Positions 23,719-31,619 of a stretch of 41,791 nucleotides of DNA are shown here, piece after piece. Both the position numbers and the translations under genes were made by a program. Location: positions 1 to 41,791 of the forward strand of contig NZ_JBNMJV010000026.1 of assembly GCF_050874005.1 (NCBI RefSeq). Reading direction: 5' to 3'. Position 1 is the stretch's first letter, and every line of letters starts with the position of its first letter. The notes under the pieces are model-generated. The model was not told the origin of the DNA. It worked only from the letters and a program-made list of their open reading frames with translations, and searched no databases. The DNA comes from Huintestinicola sp050874005 (lineage in GTDB: Bacteria; Bacillota; Clostridia; Oscillospirales; Ruminococcaceae).

Positions 23719-24980
23719 AAACGGACTGCGATATCATCAGAGACCTGCTTCCTCTTTATTCGGACAAGGTAAGTTCGGAAAGCAGCAGGCGGCTTGTGGA
23801 GGAGCATTGCGCCGAATGTGAAGAATGCAGCGAAATGCTTCTCGCAATGTCCGCTGAGCTTCCTCGGAAGGAAAAGGCAGGAGAGGCAAAAAATCCGCTG
23901 AAAAAAACCAAAAGGCATTATCTGAAGCTTGCACTTATAACAGCGGTGGTGGCGGTGCCGATGGCTGTTGTTATCTGCGTTCTCGGAGCGATAACAATAA
24001 ATGAAAATGATCACAGCAGGCAGATAAGCTGGTCGTCCATATCCGCAGAGCGTGAAATGAAAGATTTTGGAAACTTGCTTAAAAAAGGAAATTACCGCAA
24101 GGCTCTTTCAATGGTGGGCTTCAAGGGGCTTGACGGCGTTAACAGAAAAAACGAGGGGGAGCTGCTTGAGGTCTATACGAAAATATTCGGAGATTTCTTC
24201 TCGCAGTATCCCATATCTGATGTTGAATGTAATGCAAGCTATTCCGTCTCTTTGATGAAGGGCGAGCTTGATCTTTATCTTGATGAGAAATATACCGAAA
24301 ATATGCCTTTGGAGGTGTACATTGCCTTTGAAAGGGACGAGACGGGGGACTGCTTTATCACTCAGGCAATGGTGCATTGTTATGATACTTCCGATAAATA
24401 CGAGGGCAGAGAAGATGAATGTTGGGAAATTTATGATAAATTTATGGTTCCCGAGTATCCGGGAAATGCGGCTCTTGAAAGAATAGAAGGTGCTCTTAAA
24501 GGAAACGGTTTCTGCGGCTCTGATAATACTCCGCAGATATTTACTTCCGAGTACAACAAAAGGAATAACGAGATTTACAGAATTTATGACAAATATATCG
24601 CCGAGGGCGACTGGGAGAACACCGAAACGGAAGAATGCAAAGCCGAGCTTGCACCTGTGGTCGAAGCCCGGGATGAATATCTGGCACATTACAGCACAGA
24701 TGTCAAGCGGCTTTTCACCGAGGAATACACCCTTATATCAGTCGAGGGCGAGGAGGCTTATTACTCCGACGAGGCCTATCTTGAAAATTCCATATATGCG
24801 CAGGGCAAAGGCTGCTTTAAGCAGAGATTTACTCTCAATATGGAGACAAAGGAGGGGGAGAGCTTCTTCGTAAAATTTACCTCAAAGGTGCAGTATTATG
24901 CGGATATCCCCGAGGACATAGAATTTTCCGACAACGCCCCCGAAGCGTTCAGAGAAGGATTTTGTAAGCTTTTCTGCTGA
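23715..24980 (+). CDS. Zinc-finger transmembrane anti-sigma factor with large outer domain
   Basis: A 421-residue membrane protein. The N-terminal cytoplasmic anti-sigma domain has the zf-HC2 signature (CDIIRDLLPLYSDKVSSES, then HCAECEEC, an HxxxCxxC zinc site). One transmembrane helix follows (about residues 72-96, LALITAVVAVPMAVVICVLGAI). An extracytoplasmic domain of about 320 residues has no recognised family and may sense the inducing signal. It is expected to hold the ECF sigma factor until an envelope signal arrives. Translation is coupled to the sigma gene. Confidence 0.85.
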   Translation: MKTDCDIIRDLLPLYSDKVSSESSRRLVEEHCAECEECSEMLLAMSAELPRKEKAGEAKNPLKKTKRHYLKLALITAVVAVPMAVVICVLGAITINENDHSRQISWSSISAEREMKDFGNLLKKGNYRKALSMVGFKGLDGVNRKNEGELLEVYTKIFGDFFSQYPISDVECNASYSVSLMKGELDLYLDEKYTENMPLEVYIAFERDETGDCFITQAMVHCYDTSDKYEGREDECWEIYDKFMVPEYPGNAALERIEGALKGNGFCGSDNTPQIFTSEYNKRNNEIYRIYDKYIAEGDWENTETEECKAELAPVVEARDEYLAHYSTDVKRLFTEEYTLISVEGEEAYYSDEAYLENSIYAQGKGCFKQRFTLNMETKEGESFFVKFTSKVQYYADIPEDIEFSDNAPEAFREGFCKLFC

Positions 24981-25010
24981 ATCAGATTATGGGTTATTCG
25001 ACAGACTGAC

Positions 25011-25042
25011 CGAGCCATCGTACTTTAATGTACGGTGGCTCG
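25011..25042 (+). terminator. Terminator of the sigma/anti-sigma operon
   Basis: Arms CGAGCCATCGTAC and GTACGGTGGCTCG, a 6-nt loop, then TTTGTGTT. The stem is strong and the T tract modest. Confidence 0.7.
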
Positions 25043-25073
25043 TTTGTGTTATAAACATATTTCTGAAAGCCTA

Positions 25074-25102
25074 TTGACAAACTGTAACTCAGATGATATA
25101 AT
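25074..25102 (+). promoter_or_regulatory. Consensus promoter of the GntR-ABC operon
   Basis: TTGACA, a 17-nt spacer and TATAAT, a perfect sigma-A match. It lies about 170 nt before the regulator's start because a palindromic element occupies the leader. YtrA-type GntR regulators usually repress their own operon, but no clear operator dyad was identified. Confidence 0.85.
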
Positions 25103-25164
25103 TATATATAGAGAGATTATACAATTTATACTTGCGCAGCCGTCCGGAAGGCTTGCAGGTATTT

Positions 25165-25256
25165 AAGGAAACGCTGATCAAATCGTTTCTCGACGCTCTC
25201 AGTAACGGATTTTCGAGCGTCGGAAACGATGCCTGCGGCTTGATTAGCGCTTCCTT
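25165..25256. repeat. MITE-like palindromic element in the operon leader
   Basis: A 92-bp near-palindrome. The outer arms AAGGAAACGCTGATCAA and TTGATTAGCGCTTCCTT match at 15 of 17 positions. The inner arms ATCGTTTCTCGACGCTC and GAGCGTCGGAAACGAT match at all but one position. The right arm carries an extra 8-9 nt between the two blocks. There is no coding capacity and no T run, so a terminator is unlikely. The imperfect terminal repeats fit a miniature inverted-repeat element or a REP-like unit inserted between promoter and gene. No clear target-site duplication is seen. Confidence 0.5.
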
Positions 25257-25279
25257 GATCCCAAGGAGTGTACACTAAA

Positions 25280-25654
25280 ATGAATATCAACATCAGCAAT
25301 GCAAACGGTGAGGCGATCTATTTGCAGATCGTAAACCAGATCAAGGCGCTGATACTCGAGGGCAAGCTGAAAGAGGGGGAAATGCTCCCATCTATGCGAA
25401 ATCTTGCTGTCGAACTCCATATCAGCTTTATGACTACCAAGCGTGCTTACGAGGAGCTTGAGCGTGACGGCTTTATTGAATCGTTTACAGGCAAAGGCTC
25501 ATTCGTAAAGGCACAGAATTTAGAGCTGTTCCGTGAAGAACAGATCAAGCAGATAGAATCCCTGCTTATGGAGGCAGGCGATAAAGCACGAAAGACAGGT
25601 ATCACTATGCAGGAGCTTCACGAATTGCTGGACCTTGTAAACGGAGGAGAATGA
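25280..25654 (+). CDS. GntR-family (YtrA-type) transcriptional regulator
   Basis: A 124-residue winged-helix regulator. AIYLQIVNQIKALILEGKL, MLPSMRNLAVELHISFMTTKRAYEELERDGFI and GKGSFV are the GntR DNA-binding signatures. The short C-terminal helix pair is typical of the YtrA subfamily, whose members control neighbouring ABC transporters. AAGGAG lies 11 nt before the ATG at 25280. The ABC ATPase gene begins at its stop, so this is a regulator-transporter operon. Confidence 0.9.
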   Translation: MNINISNANGEAIYLQIVNQIKALILEGKLKEGEMLPSMRNLAVELHISFMTTKRAYEELERDGFIESFTGKGSFVKAQNLELFREEQIKQIESLLMEAGDKARKTGITMQELHELLDLVNGGE

Positions 25655-25656
25655 CT

Positions 25657-26538
25657 ATGGTTTCATATGAAAACGCAATTGAGATTTCAGGGGTTACAAA
25701 AAAATACAGCGGCTTTACGCTGGATAACATCAGCTTCAATGTGCCGAAAGGCTCGATTATGGGATTTATCGGTCAGAACGGCGCCGGCAAAACCACCACG
25801 ATACGCAGCCTGCTGAACATCATAAGCATTGACGAGGGAGAAATAAAGCTGCTGGGTCTGGATCATCTTCGGAACGAAACTGAGATCAAGGAACGAATTT
25901 CCGTTGTTTTTGATGAATTGCCGTTTCACGATGTTTTGAGTGCAAAGGATATGGCACGTATATTTGAGGGGATTTATCCCCGGTGGGATAACGCTGTTTA
26001 TACTCAGTATTTAGAGCGCTTCGGACTTCCGATGAAAAAGAAGATAGGCGAGTTTTCAAAGGGTATGAAAATGAAGCTTCAAATAGCCTGCGCCCTTTCT
26101 CACAATGCCGAGCTGCTTGTAATGGACGAGGCTACCACAGGACTTGACCCTGTTGTGCGAGATGAGATACTGCACATTTTTATGGAGTATCTACAAGACG
26201 GCGAGCGCTCTATTCTGATGTCCTCCCACATTACCTCCGACCTTGAAAAGATCGCAGACAGCGTTATCTTCATTGATAAGGGCAGGCTGCTGATCTCGGG
26301 ATATAAGGATGATATTCTCGAATCCCACGGTATTCTCAAATGCGACAGATCGGAGCTTGGAAATATCGCCCCGGAAGATATTGTAAGCATTCGTATGAAT
26401 ACCTATGGTGCAGAGGTCATGCTCCGCGACCGACAGTCCGCGTCCTACAAATACAGCGGTGCCATCATCGACCCCGCAAGCCTTGACGATATTATGCTTT
26501 ACTATGTTCACAAGGACGAAAGGGAGTGGACTGCATGA
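25657..26538 (+). CDS. ABC transporter ATP-binding protein
   Basis: A 293-residue ATPase with Walker A GQNGAGKTTT, the Q-loop region, a signature helix FSKGMKMKLQIACAL (variant of LSGGQ), Walker B LLVMDEATTGLDP and the H-loop in SSHITSD. It is of the drug/lantibiotic-export or YtrB-like type that pairs with ABC-2 permeases. The ATG at 25657 has GGAGG 9 nt upstream; the ATG at 25651 overlaps the regulator stop and has only 3 nt spacing. The partner permease is split by the mobile element, so export by this system is probably impaired. Confidence 0.92.
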   Translation: MVSYENAIEISGVTKKYSGFTLDNISFNVPKGSIMGFIGQNGAGKTTTIRSLLNIISIDEGEIKLLGLDHLRNETEIKERISVVFDELPFHDVLSAKDMARIFEGIYPRWDNAVYTQYLERFGLPMKKKIGEFSKGMKMKLQIACALSHNAELLVMDEATTGLDPVVRDEILHIFMEYLQDGERSILMSSHITSDLEKIADSVIFIDKGRLLISGYKDDILESHGILKCDRSELGNIAPEDIVSIRMNTYGAEVMLRDRQSASYKYSGAIIDPASLDDIMLYYVHKDEREWTA

Positions 26539-27050
26539 CAAAACTCCATTCACTTGTTTACCGTGAGCTAAAAGCCTGTCAAAAGATGTACATACTGAGA
26601 TTTGCGGTACTGCTTGCATTTTGCTTTTTTATGATGGGAGCAATATTTTTGCTTACACATGTTATAGAGCAGATGCCCGAGGATACGATCAGATCATTTA
26701 CACAGATGTTTTCCATGCTTGTTGTGGTATATTCGGCGGCGGTTTTTTCGGGGGACAGTGTTTTTGTAAGCAACCTTAAAAGCGGCTGGCACAATTATTC
26801 CTATGCCCTGCCCGTAACTGCTGCCGACCGAGGTGCGGCAAAGCTTATCTGCTTTATCGGAACGGTGAGCATATCTTCCCTTTTAGGTTTAGGCTGTGTT
26901 TTCATAAACTGCTGTATTGCAGGAATGCAGTTTCGGATAGAATATGTTGTTCTGCTGTTCATTGTCATTGACATTATTCTGCTTTTCAGGATAGTCATGG
27001 ACCTTTTTGTGCTTAGGGCAAGAAACACCGATGATACGTTCTTACAATAA
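26535..27050 (+). pseudogene. ABC-2 permease, 5' part, interrupted by the van element
   Basis: The N-terminal part of an ABC-2 permease (about 165 native residues and four helices: MYILRFAVLLAFCFFMMGAI, MFSMLVVVYSAAVFSG, FIGTVSISSLLGLGCVFI, VVLLFIVIDIILLFRIVMDL). The native frame runs to GAT at 27030-27032. After that the element supplies a few foreign codons and a stop at 27048-27050. The frame resumes at 37238. Joined at GATGA, the gene would be 1611 nt, encoding 536 residues. The ATG overlaps the ATPase stop (ATGA). Confidence 0.88.
27030..27034. repeat. Left target copy GATGA
   Basis: GATGA at the left junction is matched by GATGA at 37238-37242. The repeat contains the GA dinucleotide that is the known core target of TnpX-type recombinases (Tn4451 group). 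Joining the host DNA across one copy restores the permease frame. Confidence 0.8.
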
Positions 27051-27079
27051 GGATACTCGATAGACAGTCAGAACGTATC
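27033..27079. repeat. Left-end inverted repeat of the element
   Basis: GATACGTTCT (27033-27042) and AGAACGTATC (27070-27079) form a perfect 10-bp inverted repeat immediately inside the left boundary. The right arm extends inward-facing into GACAGTCAGAACGT (27063-27076), which recurs as its reverse complement at 35557-35570. It is likely a recombinase binding site at the element end. Confidence 0.6.
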
Positions 27080-27097
27080 GCCAAAAACACGAAAAAA

Positions 27098-27144
27098 CAA
27101 GCGAAGGATTTGTCACCGCTAAACGGGGGCAAGTCCTTTGCTTG
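27098..27144 (-). terminator. Terminator near the left end of the element
   Basis: Arms CAAGCGAAGGA and TCCTTTGCTTG, with additional inner pairing, followed on the reverse strand by TTTTTT and further T-rich sequence. It can stop leftward transcription from the van genes before it enters the permease remnant. Confidence 0.7.
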
Positions 27145-27569
27145 TTGTGTTACTCAGCGAGCGTTCTTTTTGTCATCTGCTGCTCAATACTTCAATATCA
27201 TTTCATTCAAAGGTAATATCCTCAGTACCATGAAAAGCGGCTAAATCTTGTAATGCAAGTTCTTTTGTAAGAATAAAGAACAAACAAAGAACCGGTTTAC
27301 GTTGTATTTCCGTTTTTATTAATTCGTATCGACGGTAATATTTAACTTTCCCAAAAATCAACCGCCCAATGTTGAAAAAGCCACGCAGTCATGGGAAAAC
27401 AGGCAGAAAAAATTGAAAAAAGGAAAAATAGTGCAACATCATCTCCAATATGTTATAATGTAAATAACCACATAACATCAACAAAGGAGCGTTACACTAC
27501 CCCAATGAGCGTACCTAAGATAAGATTAATACAATAGTATATACGGCAGCACGCTACATAGTTCTTTTA
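27145..27569. other. Gap at the left end of the element, decayed coding DNA
   Basis: No intact gene is seen in these 425 bp. On the reverse strand an open frame at about 27203-27388 ends KELALQDLAAFHGTEDITFE. It looks like the C-terminus of a lost mobile-element protein, but I cannot name it. On the forward strand an extended -10 TGTTATAAT (27451-27459) and AAAGGAG (27484-27490) precede a 10-codon frame at 27506 (MSVPKIRLIQ). This may be the promoter, ribosome site and first codons of a gene whose body has been deleted. Confidence 0.35.
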
Positions 27570-29702
27570 TCATTGGTTACTCCGATATACTATCTCCAAT
27601 CTATCACCCAGCCTGCTGAGAAGCTCATTGCTTATCGTTCCGGCAGCGTTGGCGGCTTCGGGAGCAGAAACAGAACTACCGGCCTCCGCAGAAATGATCG
27701 TCGAAACATCTCCGACCCTCACATTTTCAATATCGGTGATGTCCACAACAAGCTGATCCATGCATACATGCCCGATGATTGGCGCAGTCTTTCCGTTGAC
27801 TTCGACCCTGCCGTTTCCGCAGGACAGACTTCTCGGAACGCCGTCAGCATAACCCACAGGAAGTATCGCAATAATGCTATCCCGCTGTGCTGTGAACTGC
27901 CTGTCGTAGCCGACAGTTTCGCCGCTCGGAATGCTTCTAATCAGCACAATTCTCGTTTTGAGCGACAGAACCGGGCGAAGCTCAAGCAGCAGCTTTTCAT
28001 CCGAGGAAAGGCTGCTGCGGACTCCGTACAGCGCTATTCCTGCCCGGACATAATCGCATTTTAGCTCCGGGTAATTCAGCAGCCCGTAGCTGCTCTGAAC
28101 ATGAACCTTTCCCGGATTTATTCCATCGCTTTCCAGTATGCTTAGTGCGCTGTAAAACCTGCTTATCTGCTTACGGGAGAAATCATCATCCTCCGGCTTC
28201 AGCGAATCGCAGCAGCACAAATGGGTGAAGATACCGCATACGTTGAGGTGTTTCATGGAGAAAACTCTCTCTATATCCTGTATACTCTGTGCGTCTATTC
28301 CCAAACGGTGCATTCCGGTGTCCAGCTTGATGTGAGCGGACACCGGAATATTCTGGGCTTCCAGCAGTTCAGCATAGTTGAGGTCAATTATGGTCTGTAT
28401 CAGCCGCCAACGTTTCAGTTCCTTAGAACGATACGGCGAGGTGTAGCCGAGTATCAGTATCTCCCCGGTAATGCCGTATTTCCGCAATGTGATACCCTCG
28501 TCAATAGTTGCAACGGCAAATGCTGTCACTCCGGCTCTTTCAAGAATTTCAGCGGTCTGCAATGCTCCGTGTCCGTATGCTTGAGATTTAACCACCGCCA
28601 TAAGCCGACAGCCCGGTGGCATTGCACTTTGGAGTACAGCGGCATTGTGACGGAGATTATCCGAGTTGATTTCAATCCACGCTCTGCCCGTTTTATCGGA
28701 AGTGACGGACGACTTGTGCAACCTTTCATATAAAGCGGCGGCGAAAACAGCGATAATCGCCGATCCAACGCATACCGCAATAAAATGCACCATGCTGTTT
28801 TCAATAAACTGCCTCTCCATATGAAGCAGCTTTGCCGCAAACCTCACAGCAATTATTACCAGCGGGTGAATAATATAAACGATAAGCGATACCAACCGAA
28901 GCCTTGCCATTCTTTGCCCACGCAACGAGTATAATTCTCCGAACAGAAAATACATACAAATAGGTAATAACAGATACATACTGTCATGCCGCTGAACCTG
29001 CCGGAACCGCAGCAGCATTCCCTCCGCCAGCAAAAATGCCGCCGAAGCTGCCAGACCTATCATATTAATCCAAAGAGAATGCGGCTTCTTTTCTGCGAGA
29101 TAACCACCCAGCACAAAAAACAGCGGTGCAAAGAACAGCCCGTTTCTGGTGTATTCCATTATCTGAAACAATGCCTCATAAAACGAATTCCCTGCGAAAA
29201 AACCATTGTAGCTGTCGCCGCCCAGACCAATAAGGTACAGCACCTCGGTAAGTATAAATGCCCCTCGGAAACCCATCTTACGTACCGCCACCCAAGCAAC
29301 AGCAGCCCCCAGCATTGCCGCCGGGAGATACCACAGGTGATAGAATGTTCCGTCAAATATCAGGTCTTGAATCAGCTTCGGCAGGAGATCGGGAGCGGCG
29401 AAATACCCATTGTAAATGTTCACCGGAATGTAAAGGAGTATTCCCGCTGCATAGATAACCGCCGTTTTTTTGAGGAACGTTCTGAGCCTATCCGCATTTT
29501 CAGCGTATCTTGTAATCAAGAAAAATCCCGATGTCATGAAGAAAAACGGAACGGCTGTACGGGCGATTATCCTTGTCAGAACAAAATCTGCGGTTTCGCT
29601 GAATGAAAGCAGCGGCGAGGTGTGAATTGCCACTACCAGAAACGCAGCGACCACTCTGAAAACGTCAATTCCGGGGTAGGAGCTTACTCTGTTTTCACGC
29701 AT
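27570..29702 (-). CDS. vanT: VanT membrane-bound serine racemase
   Basis: Supplies D-serine for D-Ala-D-Ser peptidoglycan precursors. The 710-residue protein is a fusion. The N-terminal 330 or so residues form an acyltransferase-3-like membrane domain (YPGIDVFRVVAAFLVVAIHT, VPFFFMTSGFFL), thought to import L-serine. The C-terminal alanine-racemase-type PLP domain starts near RAWIEINSDNLRHNA, with the Schiff-base lysine in AVVKSQAYGHG and the active-site Tyr region RAGIALYGVRSS. This two-domain layout is specific to VanT. The start at 29702 has GGAGGG upstream and overlaps the vanXY end by 8 bp. It is the last gene of the resistance operon. Confidence 0.93.
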   Translation of the reverse strand: MRENRVSSYPGIDVFRVVAAFLVVAIHTSPLLSFSETADFVLTRIIARTAVPFFFMTSGFFLITRYAENADRLRTFLKKTAVIYAAGILLYIPVNIYNGYFAAPDLLPKLIQDLIFDGTFYHLWYLPAAMLGAAVAWVAVRKMGFRGAFILTEVLYLIGLGGDSYNGFFAGNSFYEALFQIMEYTRNGLFFAPLFFVLGGYLAEKKPHSLWINMIGLAASAAFLLAEGMLLRFRQVQRHDSMYLLLPICMYFLFGELYSLRGQRMARLRLVSLIVYIIHPLVIIAVRFAAKLLHMERQFIENSMVHFIAVCVGSAIIAVFAAALYERLHKSSVTSDKTGRAWIEINSDNLRHNAAVLQSAMPPGCRLMAVVKSQAYGHGALQTAEILERAGVTAFAVATIDEGITLRKYGITGEILILGYTSPYRSKELKRWRLIQTIIDLNYAELLEAQNIPVSAHIKLDTGMHRLGIDAQSIQDIERVFSMKHLNVCGIFTHLCCCDSLKPEDDDFSRKQISRFYSALSILESDGINPGKVHVQSSYGLLNYPELKCDYVRAGIALYGVRSSLSSDEKLLLELRPVLSLKTRIVLIRSIPSGETVGYDRQFTAQRDSIIAILPVGYADGVPRSLSCGNGRVEVNGKTAPIIGHVCMDQLVVDITDIENVRVGDVSTIISAEAGSSVSAPEAANAAGTISNELLSRLGDRLEIVYRSNQ

Positions 29703-30438
29703 TATTATCCCTCCATAGAGTGACAACATAGCCGTCCGTGTTATTGCCGGAAACCTGATATGCAGTGCTGTTGACCGATATTTCTGTTTTCGCCGGGGCA
29801 TAGAAAACCTCTGCTGTAATCCCTTTGTAGCTGTAACGCAGCGTACAGTCCTGCCGGAATGTTTTTATGTATTCCGTGTATTCTTCAAGGGTGATTTTCT
29901 TTTCGACAATTATCATTGAGTGCGGAAAGCCCACATAACGGAAATGCCACGGCTCGTGGGAAATACCGGTGATATTCTCCTTCCCAGCAGGGTAACGTTC
30001 AATAAATCCGAACTCCGGAGCGGCTTTGCGGAATTCCTCGCAGATACCGCTGTATGGGAAATCCGGGCGGATAAAATCAATATTATCAGTGTTCAGCGCA
30101 AGGTCTATCGCAAGCCCGGTCTGGTGCTCGCTGTGGTCGGGAAGTGCAACGTATTTCTGCGTGAAATCAGCTCCGTTTTCTGTTAGCGAATTCTCATAAA
30201 TCGCTGTCTGCTCTGCTTTGGAGCGATAGCCGCTTACCGGTACTATCATGTTTCTTGCACCGATTTTATCAAGAATAAGCTGTAACTGTTCCGCTGCACA
30301 GCTTTCCATAGTTATTTCGGCAAATCCCGTTACGGAAGGAGCAATGTCAGTAGGAACGCTTCGAAGCGGATATTCTGCATTCACAAGAATAAGGCTTCCT
30401 GTGTATATTTGGTTTTGTTCAAGAACAACGGTTTTCAT
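29695..30438 (-). CDS. vanXY: VanXY D,D-dipeptidase/D,D-carboxypeptidase
   Basis: A bifunctional cytosolic zinc peptidase that destroys D-Ala-D-Ala and trims D-Ala-ending precursors, so that only D-Ala-D-Ser chains remain. The 247-residue protein has the M15 motifs VSGYRS, SEHQTGLAID (zinc ligands H105 and D112) and EPWHFRYVGFPH (catalytic E162, zinc H165). There is no signal peptide, as expected for VanXY and unlike the membrane-anchored VanY-like protein at 2643-3560. It overlaps the ligase gene by 4 bp and vanT by 8 bp. Confidence 0.93.
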   Translation of the reverse strand: MKTVVLEQNQIYTGSLILVNAEYPLRSVPTDIAPSVTGFAEITMESCAAEQLQLILDKIGARNMIVPVSGYRSKAEQTAIYENSLTENGADFTQKYVALPDHSEHQTGLAIDLALNTDNIDFIRPDFPYSGICEEFRKAAPEFGFIERYPAGKENITGISHEPWHFRYVGFPHSMIIVEKKITLEEYTEYIKTFRQDCTLRYSYKGITAEVFYAPAKTEISVNSTAYQVSGNNTDGYVVTLWRDNNA

Positions 30439-31484
30439 TTCAGATATTCCCCGATAAGCCTGTCCAGCATGTCCGCAAACGACAGACCTATTCCTTTCAT
30501 CATGCTTGGAAAGCGGCTGTGCGCCGTAAAGCCGGGGATAGTGTTCACCTCGTTGAATACTATCCTTTTTTCGGGTGTGTAGAACATATCCACCCTAGCA
30601 AAGCCTGAGCAGCCAAGAGAGCGGTATATCAGCTTAGCCGTTTTCTGTATGCGTTCTTCCTCGGCTGGGGTTATCCTTGCCGGCATATAAATGCGGGAGG
30701 TTTTAAGCGTATATTTCTCGGTGTAATCAAAAAATCCTCCGGACAGCTCTATTTCGTCAACTCTGCCCACAGTAAGATTGTCTGTTCCCATGACCGCACA
30801 CCCCACCTCAAAGCCGTCAATATTCTCCTCAACAATGACCTCGCTGTCATGCTCAAATGCGGTAATTACAGCCCTTTGCAGCTCTTCTGCTGAATGCACC
30901 TTGCTGATACCAAAGGACGAACCGGAACGCACAGGCTTCACGAAAAGCGGAAAGTGGAATTTCGCCATGACATCATGCAAAGCCGCGTCCATGCCGCTGC
31001 GGGTAAATGTCAGGGATTCCGGAACTGCTATCCCAGAGGCGGAAACAAGCCGGTGCGCCCTCGTTTTGTCCATGCACAGCGCAGAGGAAAGCACTCCGCA
31101 GCCGACAACGGGAATTCCCGAAAGCTGAAAAAGCCCCTGCACCGAGCCGTCCTCGCCGTTCTTTCCATGAAGCACCGGGAAAGCAATATCAACGCCGACA
31201 TTACGTATTTTTTCGCCGTGGAACTCAATAAATCCTCCTGCACCTCTGTTTGTCGGAAATACTGCCGGAAACAGATGTTCAATGTCCTCCCACCATGAAT
31301 TATCGGCAATTCTTTCGTATTCCCCGGTGTAGTGGAACCACTTTCCCTCCCTCGTTATTCCTACCGGAATGACCTCGTATTTCTCTGTGCCGAGATTTTT
31401 CAGCACCGAATAAGCGGATTGCAGCGATACCTCATATTCTGTCGAACAGCCGCCGAAAATTACTGCTATTTTTGATTTTTTCAT
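30435..31484 (-). CDS. vanG: VanG-type D-alanine--D-serine ligase
   Basis: An ATP-grasp ligase that makes D-Ala-D-Ser, lowering vancomycin affinity. The 349-residue protein has IAVIFGGCSTEYEVSLQSAY, FPVLHGKNGEDGSVQGLFQL and FNEVNTIPGFTAHSRFPSMM. The specificity loop reads FFDYTEKYTLKTSRIYMPAR; the EKY form marks D-Ser ligases (VanC/E/G), against AKY in the ddl of this genome at 13463. The linked vanXY and vanT and the absence of vanH indicate D-Ser rather than D-Lac. Among D-Ser ligases the sequence most resembles VanG. The start at 31484 has GAGGGA upstream; longer in-frame starts run through the promoter region. Confidence 0.92.
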   Translation of the reverse strand: MKKSKIAVIFGGCSTEYEVSLQSAYSVLKNLGTEKYEVIPVGITREGKWFHYTGEYERIADNSWWEDIEHLFPAVFPTNRGAGGFIEFHGEKIRNVGVDIAFPVLHGKNGEDGSVQGLFQLSGIPVVGCGVLSSALCMDKTRAHRLVSASGIAVPESLTFTRSGMDAALHDVMAKFHFPLFVKPVRSGSSFGISKVHSAEELQRAVITAFEHDSEVIVEENIDGFEVGCAVMGTDNLTVGRVDEIELSGGFFDYTEKYTLKTSRIYMPARITPAEEERIQKTAKLIYRSLGCSGFARVDMFYTPEKRIVFNEVNTIPGFTAHSRFPSMMKGIGLSFADMLDRLIGEYLK

Positions 31485-31583
31485 ATATTTTCCCTCTTTC
31501 CGGGCAGAAAAAACTGCCCCTGACACCTTTATTGTATCAGAAGCAGTGATGATATTTTTTTGCATTCTCTGTCGGAAAGCATA

Positions 31584-31619
31584 TTTTTTCCTATGGAATT
31601 TCTTACAATTTTCCTACAA
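31584..31619 (-). promoter_or_regulatory. Three tandem VanR-box-like repeats before vanG
   Basis: On the reverse strand TTGTAGGAAAATT (31607-31619), TTGTAAGAAATT (31597-31608) and CATAGGAAAAAA (31584-31595) follow one another with 11-12 bp spacing. They resemble the TCGTANGAAANT consensus described for VanR-type regulators. They overlap the vanS stop and lie upstream of a TACAAT box (31531-31536) that lacks a good -35, as expected for an activator-dependent promoter. This would be the inducible promoter of vanG-vanXY-vanT. Confidence 0.6.

Noticed and set aside
25165..25256. Intrinsic terminator or T-box leader before the GntR gene
   Set aside because: No T run follows the palindrome and no T-box or specifier-loop motif is present; terminal-repeat symmetry fits a mobile repeat better.
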